Below are positions 1 to 8,315 of a stretch of DNA of 11,899 bases, in pieces; position 1 is the first letter of the stretch; every line of letters starts with the position of its first letter. Position numbers and translations under genes: made by a program. The notes below the pieces were generated by a model that was not told the origin of the DNA, searched no databases, and worked only from the letters and a program-made list of their open reading frames with translations. This DNA is from Pseudomonadota bacterium. GTDB taxonomy: Bacteria > Pseudomonadota > Alphaproteobacteria > Rhizobiales > Afifellaceae. The stretch spans positions 1 through 11,899 of the forward strand of contig JAEZEK010000162.1 of assembly GCA_023417735.1 (NCBI GenBank), in the 5' to 3' direction.

Positions 1-1980
1 CTGCACATCCGCATCGTCGCGCTGTTCTCCTTCATCGCGGCCCTGCCGGCCATCTTCATGGCCGTGATCGCCTCCATCACGCTCGACAAGGGCCTCGACC
101 GCTGGTTCTCGGAACGCACGCAGGCGATCGTGGAGACCTCGCGCACGGTCGGCCAGGCCTACGTCCAGGAGCACAGCCGGACGCTGGCGCTCGACCTCCT
201 GGCGATCGCCAACGAGTTCAACCGGGTGCGGCCCGACATCGGCCAGAACCGCGACGCGATCGCGGCCTATCTCTCCAACCAGGCCGACCTGCGGGGGCTG
301 TCGGCGGTCGAGCTCATCCGCCGCGACCGCTCGACCATCGTGGAGGGGAGCACCCGCAGCAACCTGGAAGTGCCGCCGCCGCCGGAGAACGTCTTCAACG
401 AGGCGGAGGAGGGCCGGCCGTCCCTGATCGCGCCGGGCACCACGAACCTCGTCGGCGGCGTCATCAAGCTCGCCGGGCTGGACGACGTCTATCTCTACCT
501 CGCCCGGCCAATCGATTCGCGCGTGACGCGCTACCTGCGGCTCACGGAGGAGAGCGCGGCCGAGTTCGAGGAACTGCAGGCGAACCGCTTCGGGGTCCAG
601 GTCGCGTTCGCGATCCTGTTCGTCGGCGTCGCGCTGGTCGTGCTGCTCTCCGCGATCTGGATCGGCCTCGGCTTCGCCAACCGGCTGGTCGCGCCGATCC
701 GCCGCCTGATCTCCGCCGCGAGCGAGATTTCGGGCGGCAATCTCGACGTGCGCGTGCCCGCGGCGAGCGGCGTCGGCGACATCAACCTGCTCGGCCACAC
801 CTTCAACACCATGACCAGCCAGCTCCGGTCGCAGCGCGACGAGCTGCTCGCCGCGAACGACCAGCTCGACGAGCGGCGCCGCTTCACCGAGGCGGTCCTG
901 TCGGGCGTGTCGGCCGGCGTCATCGGGCTCGACCGCTCCGGGCGCATCAACCTCGTGAACCGCTCGGCGCGCGAGGTGCTGCACATGCCGGAGGAGGCGC
1001 TGCTCCACCAGCCGGCCGAGCACGCGGTCCCGGAACTCGCGCCGATCCTAGACGAGGCGCGGCAGCGGCCGCGCGGGCCGACCGACGGCCAGATCCACAT
1101 CCTGCGCGATGGCGACCAGCGCACGCTCAACGTGAAGGTGACGCAGGAGCGGCTCAAGGGGCGCGTCGACGGCTTCGTCATCACGCTCGACGACATCACC
1201 GACCTTGTCTCCGCCCAGCGGCGCTCGGCCTGGGCCGACGTCGCGCGCCGGATCGCGCACGAGATCAAGAACCCGCTGACGCCGATCCAGCTCTCGGCCG
1301 AGCGCCTGAAGCGCCGTTACGGCGCCCGCATCGCCGACGAGGACCGCAAGGTGTTCGACCAGTGCACCGACACGATCGTGCGCCAGGTCGGGGACATCAG
1401 GCGCATGGTCGACGAGTTCTCCGCCTTCGCCCGCATGCCGAAACCCCAGATGGAGCGGCGCGACCTGCGCGAGGTCGTGCGCGAGGCCGTGTTCCTGCAG
1501 GAGGTCAGCAACCCCAACATCCGGTTCGCGCTCGAGCTCCCGGAGGCGCCGGTCGATGCGAGCGTCGACCACCGCCTCATCACCCAGGCGCTCACCAACA
1601 TCGTGAAGAACGCGACCGAGGCGATCGAGGCCAAGGGCGGGGCGCGCGATGCGCCGGGCCGGATCGTCGTGCGGGTCTCGCACGACCGCGACGCGGCGGT
1701 GATCGACGTCGAGGACAACGGCAAGGGGCTTCCGCAGGAATCGCGCGAGCGCCTGCTCGAGCCCTACATGACGACGCGCGAGAAGGGCACCGGGCTCGGG
1801 CTCGCCATCGTCCGGAAGATCATGGAGGAGCATGGCGGGTCGATCGCCCTCCTCGACCCGCTGCGTGCGGCGGAGGGCGAAACGGGCGCCCTCGTCCGGC
1901 TGACCTTCCCCACCGGCGAGGATGCCGCTCCGGCGGCGCCGGCGCCGATCGCAACCATCCAAACCGCGGAGGGCGCTTGA
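1..1980 (+). CDS. ntrY: NtrY, membrane sensor histidine kinase (5' end outside window)
   Basis: Sensor kinase of the NtrY/NtrX two-component system, which in alphaproteobacteria links nitrogen and redox status to gene expression. It sits in the inner membrane and phosphorylates NtrX. The frame is open from base 1, so the ATG at 58 is an internal methionine; family members usually run to about 750 residues, so roughly 100 are missing. In window numbering, residues 1-25 form a hydrophobic segment. A periplasmic-type region follows, then a second membrane helix at about 199-226, HAMP at about 227-285 and PAS at about 290-400. HisKA carries the phospho-acceptor His420 in RIAHEIKNPLTP. The ATPase domain has the N box NIVKNATEAIE (Asn537), the DNGKG motif at 572-576 and GTGLGLA at 596-602. 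All catalytic boxes are intact. The last bases carry a GGAGGG (1968-1973) that serves ntrX, two bases downstream. Confidence 0.95.
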   Translation: MHIRIVALFSFIAALPAIFMAVIASITLDKGLDRWFSERTQAIVETSRTVGQAYVQEHSRTLALDLLAIANEFNRVRPDIGQNRDAIAAYLSNQADLRGLSAVELIRRDRSTIVEGSTRSNLEVPPPPENVFNEAEEGRPSLIAPGTTNLVGGVIKLAGLDDVYLYLARPIDSRVTRYLRLTEESAAEFEELQANRFGVQVAFAILFVGVALVVLLSAIWIGLGFANRLVAPIRRLISAASEISGGNLDVRVPAASGVGDINLLGHTFNTMTSQLRSQRDELLAANDQLDERRRFTEAVLSGVSAGVIGLDRSGRINLVNRSAREVLHMPEEALLHQPAEHAVPELAPILDEARQRPRGPTDGQIHILRDGDQRTLNVKVTQERLKGRVDGFVITLDDITDLVSAQRRSAWADVARRIAHEIKNPLTPIQLSAERLKRRYGARIADEDRKVFDQCTDTIVRQVGDIRRMVDEFSAFARMPKPQMERRDLREVVREAVFLQEVSNPNIRFALELPEAPVDASVDHRLITQALTNIVKNATEAIEAKGGARDAPGRIVVRVSHDRDAAVIDVEDNGKGLPQESRERLLEPYMTTREKGTGLGLAIVRKIMEEHGGSIALLDPLRAAEGETGALVRLTFPTGEDAAPAAPAPIATIQTAEGA

Positions 1981-1982
1981 TC

Positions 1983-3344
1983 ATGGCGACCGACATTCTC
2001 GTCGTCGACGACGAAGCCGACATCAGGGAGATCGTGGCCGGCATCCTGGAGGACGAGGGGCACGGGACGCGCACGGCGGCCGACAGCGATGCGGCGCTCG
2101 CCGCCATCGCCGCTCGCCGGCCCAGCCTGATCTTCCTCGACATCTGGCTGCAGGGGAGCCGCCTGGACGGGCTGAGCCTGCTCGACGCGATCCATGCGCA
2201 GCATCCGGACCTGCCGGTCGTGATCATCTCCGGGCACGGCAACATCGAGACCGCCGTGTCCGCCATCAAGCGCGGCGCCTACGACTACATCGAGAAGCCG
2301 TTCAAGGCCGACCGGCTCGTCCTCATCGCCGACCGCGCGCTCGAGGCGTCGAAGCTCCGGCGCGAGGTGGCCGAGCTGAAGCAGCGCGCCGGCGCCTCCG
2401 ACGAGCTCGTGGGCGCGTCAAGCGTCATCAACCAGATGCGCCAGCTCGTCGACCGCATCGCGCCGACGAACAGCCGGATCATGATCTTCGGCCCGTCCGG
2501 CTCGGGCAAGGAACTCGTCGCGCGCACCATCCACATGGCGTCGCGGCGCGCCAGCGGGCCGTTCGTCGTGCTGAACGCGGCGGCGATCACGCCGGACCGG
2601 ATGGAGGTCGAGCTGTTCGGCACGGAGGCGATCAACGGATCCGGCCGCAAGGTGGGGGCGCTCGAGGAGGCGCACGGCGGCACGCTCTACCTCGACGAGG
2701 TGGCCGACATGCCGCGCGAGACGCAGAACAGGATCCTGCGCGTGCTCGTCGACCAGACCTTCGAGCGGGTCGGTGGGTCGACCAAGGTCAAGGTCGACGT
2801 CCGCATCCTGTCCTCGACCGCCCGCGACCTCGAGCTGGAGATCCAGGAGGGCCGGTTCCGCGAGGATCTCTTCCACCGCCTGAGCGTGGTGCCGCTCCGG
2901 GTCCCGGCGCTCGCCGAACGGCGCGACGACGTGCCGGCGCTCGTGCACCATTTCATGGCGCAGATCTCCGCCCAGACCGGGCTGCCGCTGCGCACCATCG
3001 GCGAGGACGCGATGGCCGTGCTGCAGGCGCACGACTGGCCGGGCAACCTCCGCCAGCTCCGCAACAACGTCGAGCGGCTGATGATCCTCACGCGTGCGGC
3101 GCCGGACGCGGTCATCACGGCCGACATGCTGCCCCAGGAGATCGGCGAGATCCTGCCGTCGAACCCGGCGCAGGGCGGGGCGCAGATCATGTCGCTGCCG
3201 CTGCGCGAGGCGCGCGAGGTGTTCGAGCGCGAGTACCTGACGGCCCAGATCAACCGCTTCAGCGGCAACATCTCGCGCACGGCCGAATTCGTCGGTATGG
3301 AGAGGTCGGCCCTGCACCGGAAGCTTAAGAGCCTCGGGGTCTGA
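1983..3344 (+). CDS. ntrX: NtrX, response regulator with AAA+ and Fis-type domains
   Basis: Cytoplasmic DNA-binding response regulator and partner of NtrY; 453 residues, the usual family length. The receiver domain (1-120) has the acidic pair Asp9/Asp10, phospho-acceptor Asp53, Ser83 and Lys105. A short linker leads to an AAA+ domain with Walker A GPSGSGKE at 170-177 and Walker B LYLDE ending at Asp238-Glu239. A Fis-type helix-turn-helix occupies the last 45 residues (ISRTAEFVGMERSALHRKLK). The ATG at 1983 follows the ntrY stop by two bases and has GGAGGG nine bases upstream, which indicates translational coupling. Oddity: where NtrC-type activators carry GAFTGA there is only ELFGTEAINGSGRKVGALEE (210-229). 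Contact with sigma-54 is therefore doubtful, and the protein may act with another sigma factor or as a repressor. My recollection is that this is common among alphaproteobacterial NtrX proteins. Confidence 0.96.
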   Translation: MATDILVVDDEADIREIVAGILEDEGHGTRTAADSDAALAAIAARRPSLIFLDIWLQGSRLDGLSLLDAIHAQHPDLPVVIISGHGNIETAVSAIKRGAYDYIEKPFKADRLVLIADRALEASKLRREVAELKQRAGASDELVGASSVINQMRQLVDRIAPTNSRIMIFGPSGSGKELVARTIHMASRRASGPFVVLNAAAITPDRMEVELFGTEAINGSGRKVGALEEAHGGTLYLDEVADMPRETQNRILRVLVDQTFERVGGSTKVKVDVRILSSTARDLELEIQEGRFREDLFHRLSVVPLRVPALAERRDDVPALVHHFMAQISAQTGLPLRTIGEDAMAVLQAHDWPGNLRQLRNNVERLMILTRAAPDAVITADMLPQEIGEILPSNPAQGGAQIMSLPLREAREVFEREYLTAQINRFSGNISRTAEFVGMERSALHRKLKSLGV

Positions 3345-3379
3345 TGCCGGTGCGGGAGGCGAGCCGCGGGGCCTGATCC

Positions 3380-4756
3380 ATGCGTGTCGTGATCTGCGGA
3401 GCCGGGCAGGTGGGGTTCGGCATCGCCGCCCGGCTGGCGGCCGAGAACAACAACGTGACGGTCATCGACCGCTCGCCGCAGCTCATCACCGCGATCCGCG
3501 ACACGCTCGACGTGCGCGGCTTCGTCGGCCACGGCGCCCACCCCGACGTGCTCGCCCAGGCCGGCGCGGACGAGGCGGACATGATCATCGCCGTGACCTT
3601 GTTCGACGAAGTGAACATGATCGCCTGCCAGGTCGCCCATTCGCTGTTCGCGGTGCCGACCAAGATCGCGCGGGTGCGCGCCCAGAGCTATCTGAAGAAG
3701 CACTGGAGCAATCTCTTCTCGCGCGACCACATGCCGATCGACGTCATCATCTCGCCCGAGCTCGAGGTCGGCGAGATGGTGCTGCGCCGCCTCGCGCAGC
3801 CGGGCGCGGTCGAGACGATCTCGTTCGCCGAGGACAAGGTGGCCGTGCTCGGCATCCTGTGCGGCGACGACTGCCCGGTCATCGACACGCCGCTCGTGCA
3901 GCTGACGGAGCTCTTTCCGGACCTCAACGCCACCGTCGTGGGGATCGTGCGGAACGGCAAGCTGTTCGTGCCCCATTCGCGCGACCAGATGTTCGCCGGC
4001 GACCTCGTCTACGTCGTGACGGAGACGGGCAGGGTGAAGCGCACGCTCACCATCTTCGGAAAGGAGGAGCAGTTCGGCGCGCGCATCGTGATCGGCGGCG
4101 GCGGGAACATCGGCTTCTACGTCGCGCAGAACCTGGAGAAGCGGAACGCCCGGGCGAAGATCAAGATCATCGAATCGAACCACGAGCGGGCGATCGAGAT
4201 CGCGGAGGCGCTCGACCGCACCGTGGTGCTGAACGGCTCGGCGCTCGACGCCGCCATCCTCAAGGAGGCCGACATCGACCAGGCCGACACGATGATCGCG
4301 CTCACGAACGACGACAAGGTGAACCTCCTCACCGCAGCGCTCGCCAAGCAGCTCGGCTGCCGGCGCAGCGTCAGCCTGATCAACGAGCCTGCGCTTTCGC
4401 CGCTGTCGCGCACGATCGGCATCGACGCCTACATCAACCCGCGCGCGGTCACCATTTCGCGCATCCTCCAGCACGTCCGCCGCGGCCGGATCCGCAACGT
4501 CCACACCATCCAGGAGGGCGCCGCCGAGGTGATCGAGGCCGACGCGCTGGAGACCTCGCCGCTCGTCGGCAAGGCGCTCCGCGACCTGCATCTCCCGGAC
4601 GGCATGCGGATCGGCGCGATCATCCACAAGAAGGACGTCATCACGCCGACCGGCGACAGCCGGATCTTGCCCGGCGACCGCTTCATCATCTTCGCCACGG
4701 CCGACCAGGTGCCGAAGGTCGAGCAGATGGCGCGCGTCAGCCTCGAGTACTTCTGA
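3380..4756 (+). CDS. trkA: TrkA, NAD-binding regulatory subunit of Trk potassium uptake
   Basis: Peripheral cytoplasmic subunit that gates the TrkH/TrkG potassium channel in response to bound nucleotide; 458 residues, normal for the two-repeat form. The first RCK_N (Rossmann) domain opens with GAGQVG at residues 7-12 and has the strand-end acidic residue Asp30. A first RCK_C domain covers about 145-225. The second Rossmann domain has GGGGNIG at 239-245 with Glu265 at the matching acidic position, and a second RCK_C domain ends the protein (about 375-455). Both nucleotide sites look intact. The ATG at 3380 places GAGQVG right at the N terminus, as expected, although no strong ribosome binding site precedes it (GGGAGG at 3354-3359 is rather distant). 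The membrane channel gene is not in this window. The gene lies 35 bases after ntrX and is probably co-transcribed with it, a neighbourhood conserved in Rhizobiales. Confidence 0.96.
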   Translation: MRVVICGAGQVGFGIAARLAAENNNVTVIDRSPQLITAIRDTLDVRGFVGHGAHPDVLAQAGADEADMIIAVTLFDEVNMIACQVAHSLFAVPTKIARVRAQSYLKKHWSNLFSRDHMPIDVIISPELEVGEMVLRRLAQPGAVETISFAEDKVAVLGILCGDDCPVIDTPLVQLTELFPDLNATVVGIVRNGKLFVPHSRDQMFAGDLVYVVTETGRVKRTLTIFGKEEQFGARIVIGGGGNIGFYVAQNLEKRNARAKIKIIESNHERAIEIAEALDRTVVLNGSALDAAILKEADIDQADTMIALTNDDKVNLLTAALAKQLGCRRSVSLINEPALSPLSRTIGIDAYINPRAVTISRILQHVRRGRIRNVHTIQEGAAEVIEADALETSPLVGKALRDLHLPDGMRIGAIIHKKDVITPTGDSRILPGDRFIIFATADQVPKVEQMARVSLEYF

Positions 4757-4792
4757 AGCGGCCGGCCGGCATTCGGCGGCAAAGGGAGCGGG

Positions 4793-5650
4793 ATGTCCAG
4801 AATTGCATACGTGAACGGGGCCTATGTTCCGCATCGCACGGCTTCGGTCCATGTCGAGGACCGAGGCTACCAGTTCGCCGACGGCGTCTACGAGGTCTGC
4901 GAAATCTGGAAGGGCCGGCTCGTCGACCGCACGCGCCATCTCGACCGGCTGGAGCGTTCGCTGCGGGAGCTCCGGATCCGCATGCCGATGAGCCGGGCGG
5001 CGCTCGGCCTGGTGCTGCGCGAGGTCGTCCGCCGCAACGATGTCCGCGACGGCTTCGTCTACCTCCAGGTGACCCGTGGCGTGGCGCGCCGCGACCACGT
5101 CTTTCCGGCAGCAGCGACCGAGCCGTCGCTGGTGGTGACGGCGCGCAGCGTGTCGCGCGCAGCCAACAACCGGATCGCGGAGGAGGGGGTCGCCGTCATC
5201 ACCGTGCCGGAGAACCGCTGGGACCGCGTCGACATCAAGACGGTCGGCCTGCTGCCGAACGTGCTGGCCAAGCAGCAGGCCAAGGAGGCGGGCGCCCGCG
5301 AGGCCTGGTTCGTCGACCGCGACGGCTACGTCACCGAGGGCGCCTCGACCACGGCGTGGATCGTCACGAAGGACGGCGTGCTCGTCACGCGGCCGAACGG
5401 CACCGGCATCCTGCCCGGCGTGACGCGCATGACGGCGAGCGACATCGCCGTCCGGGAGCAGCTCCGCGTCGAGGAGCGCAAGTTCACGGTCGAGGAGGCG
5501 AAGGCCGCGCGCGAGGCCTTCATGACCGCCGCGACGACGGTGGTGATGCCGATCGTCTCCATCGACGGGGCGCCGGTGGCGAACGGGCGGCCGGGCACGA
5601 TCGCCACGCGGCTGCGGGAAGCCTTCCACGAATGCGCGGAACTCACGTGA
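4793..5650 (+). CDS. dat: D-amino acid transaminase, class IV PLP enzyme
   Basis: Fold-type IV aminotransferase of 285 residues, predicted to interconvert D-alanine and other D-amino acids with their 2-oxo acids. It could supply D-glutamate or D-alanine for the wall, or catabolise D-amino acids. The PLP-binding lysine is Lys149 in DIKTVGLLPN, and the conserved cofactor-side glutamate is Glu182 in VTEGAS. Two features favour D- over branched-chain L-substrates. One is RGYQFADGVYEV (24-35), with the active-site tyrosine Tyr33. The other is R-D-H at 100-102 before VFP, which aligns with the Arg98-x-His100 carboxylate trap of Bacillus D-amino acid transaminase. A good ribosome binding site (AAAGGGA, 4781-4787) precedes the ATG, 36 bases after trkA. 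An aminodeoxychorismate lyase or branched-chain transaminase is less likely but only an assay would settle it. Confidence 0.9.
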   Translation: MSRIAYVNGAYVPHRTASVHVEDRGYQFADGVYEVCEIWKGRLVDRTRHLDRLERSLRELRIRMPMSRAALGLVLREVVRRNDVRDGFVYLQVTRGVARRDHVFPAAATEPSLVVTARSVSRAANNRIAEEGVAVITVPENRWDRVDIKTVGLLPNVLAKQQAKEAGAREAWFVDRDGYVTEGASTTAWIVTKDGVLVTRPNGTGILPGVTRMTASDIAVREQLRVEERKFTVEEAKAAREAFMTAATTVVMPIVSIDGAPVANGRPGTIATRLREAFHECAELT

Positions 5651-5749
5651 GGTTGACGATCTGCTTAACTTGTGGGCAGGGCGCAGGGGTGACAGCCGGA
5701 CGCGAAAGGGGCAATGTAGCGGTCACATCAATCGACCAGGCCGCAATCA

Positions 5750-5998
5750 ATGGCTGACAAGAGTCACAACCTTCAGGACACGTTCCTCAATCACGTGCGG
5801 AAGGCCAAGATTCCCCTTACGATCTTCCTCGTCAACGGCGTCAAGCTGCAGGGCATCGTGACGTGGTTCGACAATTTCTGCCTCCTGCTGCGCCGCGACG
5901 GGCATTCGCAGCTTGTCTACAAGCACGCCATCTCGACGGTCATGCCGTCCCATCCGGTTTCGCTGTTCGAGCCGGACAGCGAAGAGGCCGAGACCTGA
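5750..5998 (+). CDS. hfq: Hfq, RNA chaperone
   Basis: Hexameric Sm-like RNA chaperone that pairs small RNAs with mRNAs and affects mRNA stability; in rhizobia it influences nitrogen fixation and metabolism. At 82 residues it has the short alphaproteobacterial form without a long C-terminal tail. Visible landmarks are the N-terminal helix with Gln9-Asp10 ([10 protein letters not shown]), the Sm1 region ending in VNGVKLQG (28-35), Phe43 and the Sm2 signature YKHAISTV at 57-64. The proximal-face residues Lys58-His59 are intact. The 99 bases before the ATG contain no convincing promoter; an AGG at 5738-5740 may serve as a weak ribosome binding site. The stop codon directly abuts the hflX start, the classic hfq-hflX pairing. 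Confidence 0.98.
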   Translation: MADKSHNLQDTFLNHVRKAKIPLTIFLVNGVKLQGIVTWFDNFCLLLRRDGHSQLVYKHAISTVMPSHPVSLFEPDSEEAET

Positions 5999-7387
5999 TT
6001 GGAGCCGCGCGAGCGTCCTGAGGACGGGCTCGGCAAGGGGCCCGGCGACGACACCGGAACGACGAGAGCCGCGCCGACGCGCGCGCTCGTGATCCTGCCC
6101 GACGTGCGCACGAGCGGCGACGGGGAGGGCGCGGCCACGCGCTCCGCCGAGGGGCGGCTCGAGGAAGCGGCCGGCCTCGCCGAAGCCGTGAACCTCGACG
6201 TCCGCGACAAGGTCATCGTGCCGCTGCGGAAGCCGACGCCGGCGACGCTGATCGGCTCGGGAAAAGTCGAGGAGCTGGCGGCGCTCGTCCGCATCCACGA
6301 GGCGGAGCTCGTCGTTGTCGACCATCCGCTGAGCCCCGTGCAGCAGCGCAACCTGGAGAAGGCCTGGTCGGCCAAGGTGCTCGACCGCACAGGGCTGATC
6401 CTGGAGATCTTCGGGGACCGGGCCCAGACGAAGGAGGGCCGGCTCCAGGTCGAGCTCGCCCACCTCAACTACCAGAAGAGCCGGCTGGTCCGCTCCTGGA
6501 CCCACCTCGAGCGCCAGAGGGGCGGCTTCGGCTTCCTCGGCGGCCCGGGCGAGACGCAGATCGAGGCCGCCCGCCGGCAGATCCACACGCGCATCCGGCA
6601 GATCGAGAAGGATCTCGGCGCCGTGCGCAACATGCGCTCGGTCCACCGCGCCAAGCGGAAGGGCGTGCCGCAGCCGGTGCTGGCGCTCGTCGGCTACACC
6701 AATGCCGGCAAGTCGACGCTCTTCAACAGGCTGACCGGCGCGGACGTGCTCGCCAAGCACATGCTGTTCGCCACCCTCGACCCGACGCTGCGCCGGGTGA
6801 AGCTGCCGCATGGCGAGGAGGTGATCGTCTCCGACACGGTCGGCTTCATCTCGGAGCTGCCGACGACGCTCGTCGCCGCGTTCCGGGCGACGCTCGAGGA
6901 GGTCGTGGAGGCCGACATCATCCTCCATGTCCGCGACATCGCCGCGCCCGAATCGGCGGCGCAGGCGGCGGACGTGCAGCAGGTGCTGCGCGAGCTCGGC
7001 GTCGATCCCGAGGCGCCCGGCCGCGTCGTCGAGGTCTGGAACAAGATCGACCAGCTCGACGAGGAGACGCGCGAGGCCCTCAGGCGGAAGGCTTCGACGA
7101 GCCCGGTGAAGGCGGTCCCTGTCTCCGCCGTCACCGGGGAGGGGCTCGACGCCCTGCTTGGCACGATCGAGGAGATGCTTCTCGGCAGCCGCCCGACCGT
7201 CACGCTCGATCTCTCGCCGGAGCAGAGCGGCGAGGCGCCCTGGCTCTACGAGAATGCCGAGGTGCTTGAGCGCTCGAGCGAAGCGGAGACCGGCCGGACG
7301 CGCCTCGTCGTGCGCATCCCGGAAAAACGCATGACCGCCTTCCAGGACTGGATGCGCCGCATCGGGGCGTCGCCGGCGCCGCGCTGA
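5999..7387 (+). CDS. hflX: HflX, ribosome-associated GTPase
   Basis: Translational GTPase of the Obg/HflX superfamily that binds the 50S subunit and helps split or rescue stalled ribosomes under stress. Length is 462 residues. An N-terminal HflX domain (about 30-220) ends with the signature GGPGETQIEAARR, where GETQIE is at 184-189. A coiled stretch and the G domain follow: G1 GYTNAGKST at 232-240, G3 DTVGF at 279-283, G4 NKID at 348-351 and G5 near PVSAVTGEG (about 376-384). The start is TTG at 5999, immediately after the hfq stop (TGATTG). I chose it because it keeps the MEPRE opening that I recall from rhizobial HflX, and because AGAGG at 5983-5987 is suitably placed. A later GTG at about 6089 would also leave the core intact. 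The gene converges on mazG with nine bases between the stops. Confidence 0.95.
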   Translation: MEPRERPEDGLGKGPGDDTGTTRAAPTRALVILPDVRTSGDGEGAATRSAEGRLEEAAGLAEAVNLDVRDKVIVPLRKPTPATLIGSGKVEELAALVRIHEAELVVVDHPLSPVQQRNLEKAWSAKVLDRTGLILEIFGDRAQTKEGRLQVELAHLNYQKSRLVRSWTHLERQRGGFGFLGGPGETQIEAARRQIHTRIRQIEKDLGAVRNMRSVHRAKRKGVPQPVLALVGYTNAGKSTLFNRLTGADVLAKHMLFATLDPTLRRVKLPHGEEVIVSDTVGFISELPTTLVAAFRATLEEVVEADIILHVRDIAAPESAAQAADVQQVLRELGVDPEAPGRVVEVWNKIDQLDEETREALRRKASTSPVKAVPVSAVTGEGLDALLGTIEEMLLGSRPTVTLDLSPEQSGEAPWLYENAEVLERSSEAETGRTRLVVRIPEKRMTAFQDWMRRIGASPAPR

Positions 7388-7389
7388 AT

Positions 7390-7404
7390 CCGGCTCTCAG
7401 CCGG
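7390..7404. terminator. Possible bidirectional terminator hairpin between hflX and mazG
   Basis: CCGGCT, a three-base loop CTC, then AGCCGG: a perfect 6-bp stem starting three bases after the hflX stop and overlapping the mazG stop codon. Its position between convergent genes fits a shared terminator, but the stem is short and neither strand has a T-run, so it is not a textbook intrinsic terminator. It may simply reflect high GC. Confidence 0.3.
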
Positions 7405-8221
7405 CGTCCTCCGCCTCCAGGCGCTTCGCCGCGCTCCAGAGCGCCTCCATCTCGTCCAGGCTTGCCTCCGCCGGCGACCGGCCCCTGGCTTGAAGCCCGC
7501 GCTCTATCGCCCTGAACCGCCTTCTGAATTTGGAATTCGTGCCGCGCAGGGCCGCCTCCGGGTCGACGCCGGCATGGCGGGCGAGGTTCGCCACGGCGAA
7601 GAGGATGTCGCCGATCTCGTCCTCAACGCGGCGCGCGTCGCGCGCGGGATCCGAAAGCTCGGCCTCGAACTCCGCGACTTCCTCACGGATCTTGTCGAGA
7701 ACCGCCCGTATGTCGTTCCAGTCGAAGCCGACCGTGCCGGCGCGCTTCTGGAGCTTCACGGCCTCCATGAGCGCCGGCAGCGCCCGGGGCACCTCGTCGA
7801 GGAGCCCGTGCTCGGCCGCCGGCCGCCGCGCGCGCCGCTCCGCCTTTTCCTCGGCCTTGATCTCGTCCCAGCGCACCTTCACGGCCGCCGCGTCCTCGGC
7901 ATCGCCGGCGGCGAAGACGTGCGGATGGCGGCGCACCATCTTGGTGGCGATGGCGTCGACGACGTCGCCGAAGGCGAAGGCGCCTTGCTCCTCGGCCATG
8001 CGCGCATGGAACACGACCTGCAGCAGGAGATCGCCGAGCTCGTCCTTCAGGTCGTCGAGGTCGCCGCGGGCGACGGCGTCGGCGACCTCGTAGGCTTCCT
8101 CGATCGTGTAGGGCACGATCGTCGCGAAGCTCTGCTCCAGATCCCAGGGACAGCCCGTGCCGGGCGTCCGGAGGGCAGCCATGATCGCGAGCAGGCGGTC
8201 GATGTCGTGTTCGGTCTTCAT
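7397..8221 (-). CDS. mazG: MazG, nucleoside triphosphate pyrophosphohydrolase
   Basis: House-cleaning enzyme that hydrolyses (d)NTPs to NMPs and pyrophosphate; in E. coli it also lowers ppGpp effects. It has 274 residues and the two tandem all-alpha MazG domains of the full-length type. The N-terminal domain carries PGTGCPWD (20-27), Glu41-Glu42, Glu45, Glu61 and Asp64 (the EExxE...ExxD metal site). The C-terminal domain repeats this with Glu180-Glu181, Glu184, Glu202 and Asp205, so both metal sites look complete. I start it at the ATG at 8221, which gives MKTEHDIDRLLAIM and the expected distance to PWD. The frame stays open far upstream, but that extension is low-complexity Arg/Ala sequence of the kind GC bias produces. 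It is the last gene of the leftward group, separated from the MBL gene by 203 bases, so it may have its own promoter. Confidence 0.96.
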   Translation of the reverse strand: MKTEHDIDRLLAIMAALRTPGTGCPWDLEQSFATIVPYTIEEAYEVADAVARGDLDDLKDELGDLLLQVVFHARMAEEQGAFAFGDVVDAIATKMVRRHPHVFAAGDAEDAAAVKVRWDEIKAEEKAERRARRPAAEHGLLDEVPRALPALMEAVKLQKRAGTVGFDWNDIRAVLDKIREEVAEFEAELSDPARDARRVEDEIGDILFAVANLARHAGVDPEAALRGTNSKFRRRFRAIERGLQARGRSPAEASLDEMEALWSAAKRLEAEDAG

Positions 8222-8234
8222 GTGGCCATCCGTA

Positions 8235-8244
8235 GCGCATGCGC
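8235..8244. repeat. 10-base perfect palindrome upstream of mazG
   Basis: GCGCATGCGC reads the same on both strands and lies 14 bases before the mazG ATG. It could be a protein-binding site or form a small structure in the leader RNA. A palindrome of this size also arises readily by chance in sequence this GC-rich, so only its existence is certain. Confidence 0.3.
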
Positions 8245-8315
8245 AGTCGGGAAACGAGACGGGGGAGCGACGGCGGAGGGAGCACCGCGCCGCACATGCC
8301 CCGTAGCCTCCACGG

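Noticed and set aside
4757..4792. GCCGGCCGGC-type self-complementary sequence between trkA and dat as a terminator.
   Set aside because: Short, no T-run, and lies inside a 36-base gap of probably co-transcribed genes; expected by chance at this GC content.
2687..5629. A very long open frame (about 980 codons) on the - strand across ntrX, trkA and dat.
   Set aside because: It is antisense to three well-supported genes, is dominated by Arg, Asp, His, Val and Leu runs as expected for the complement of GC-rich codons, and shows no recognisable domain.
5653..5681. TTGACG as a -35 box of an hfq promoter.
   Set aside because: At 17 bases downstream there is only GCAGGG, which is not a -10 element; neighbouring spacings do no better. 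An hfq promoter may still exist in 5651-5749 but I cannot point to it.
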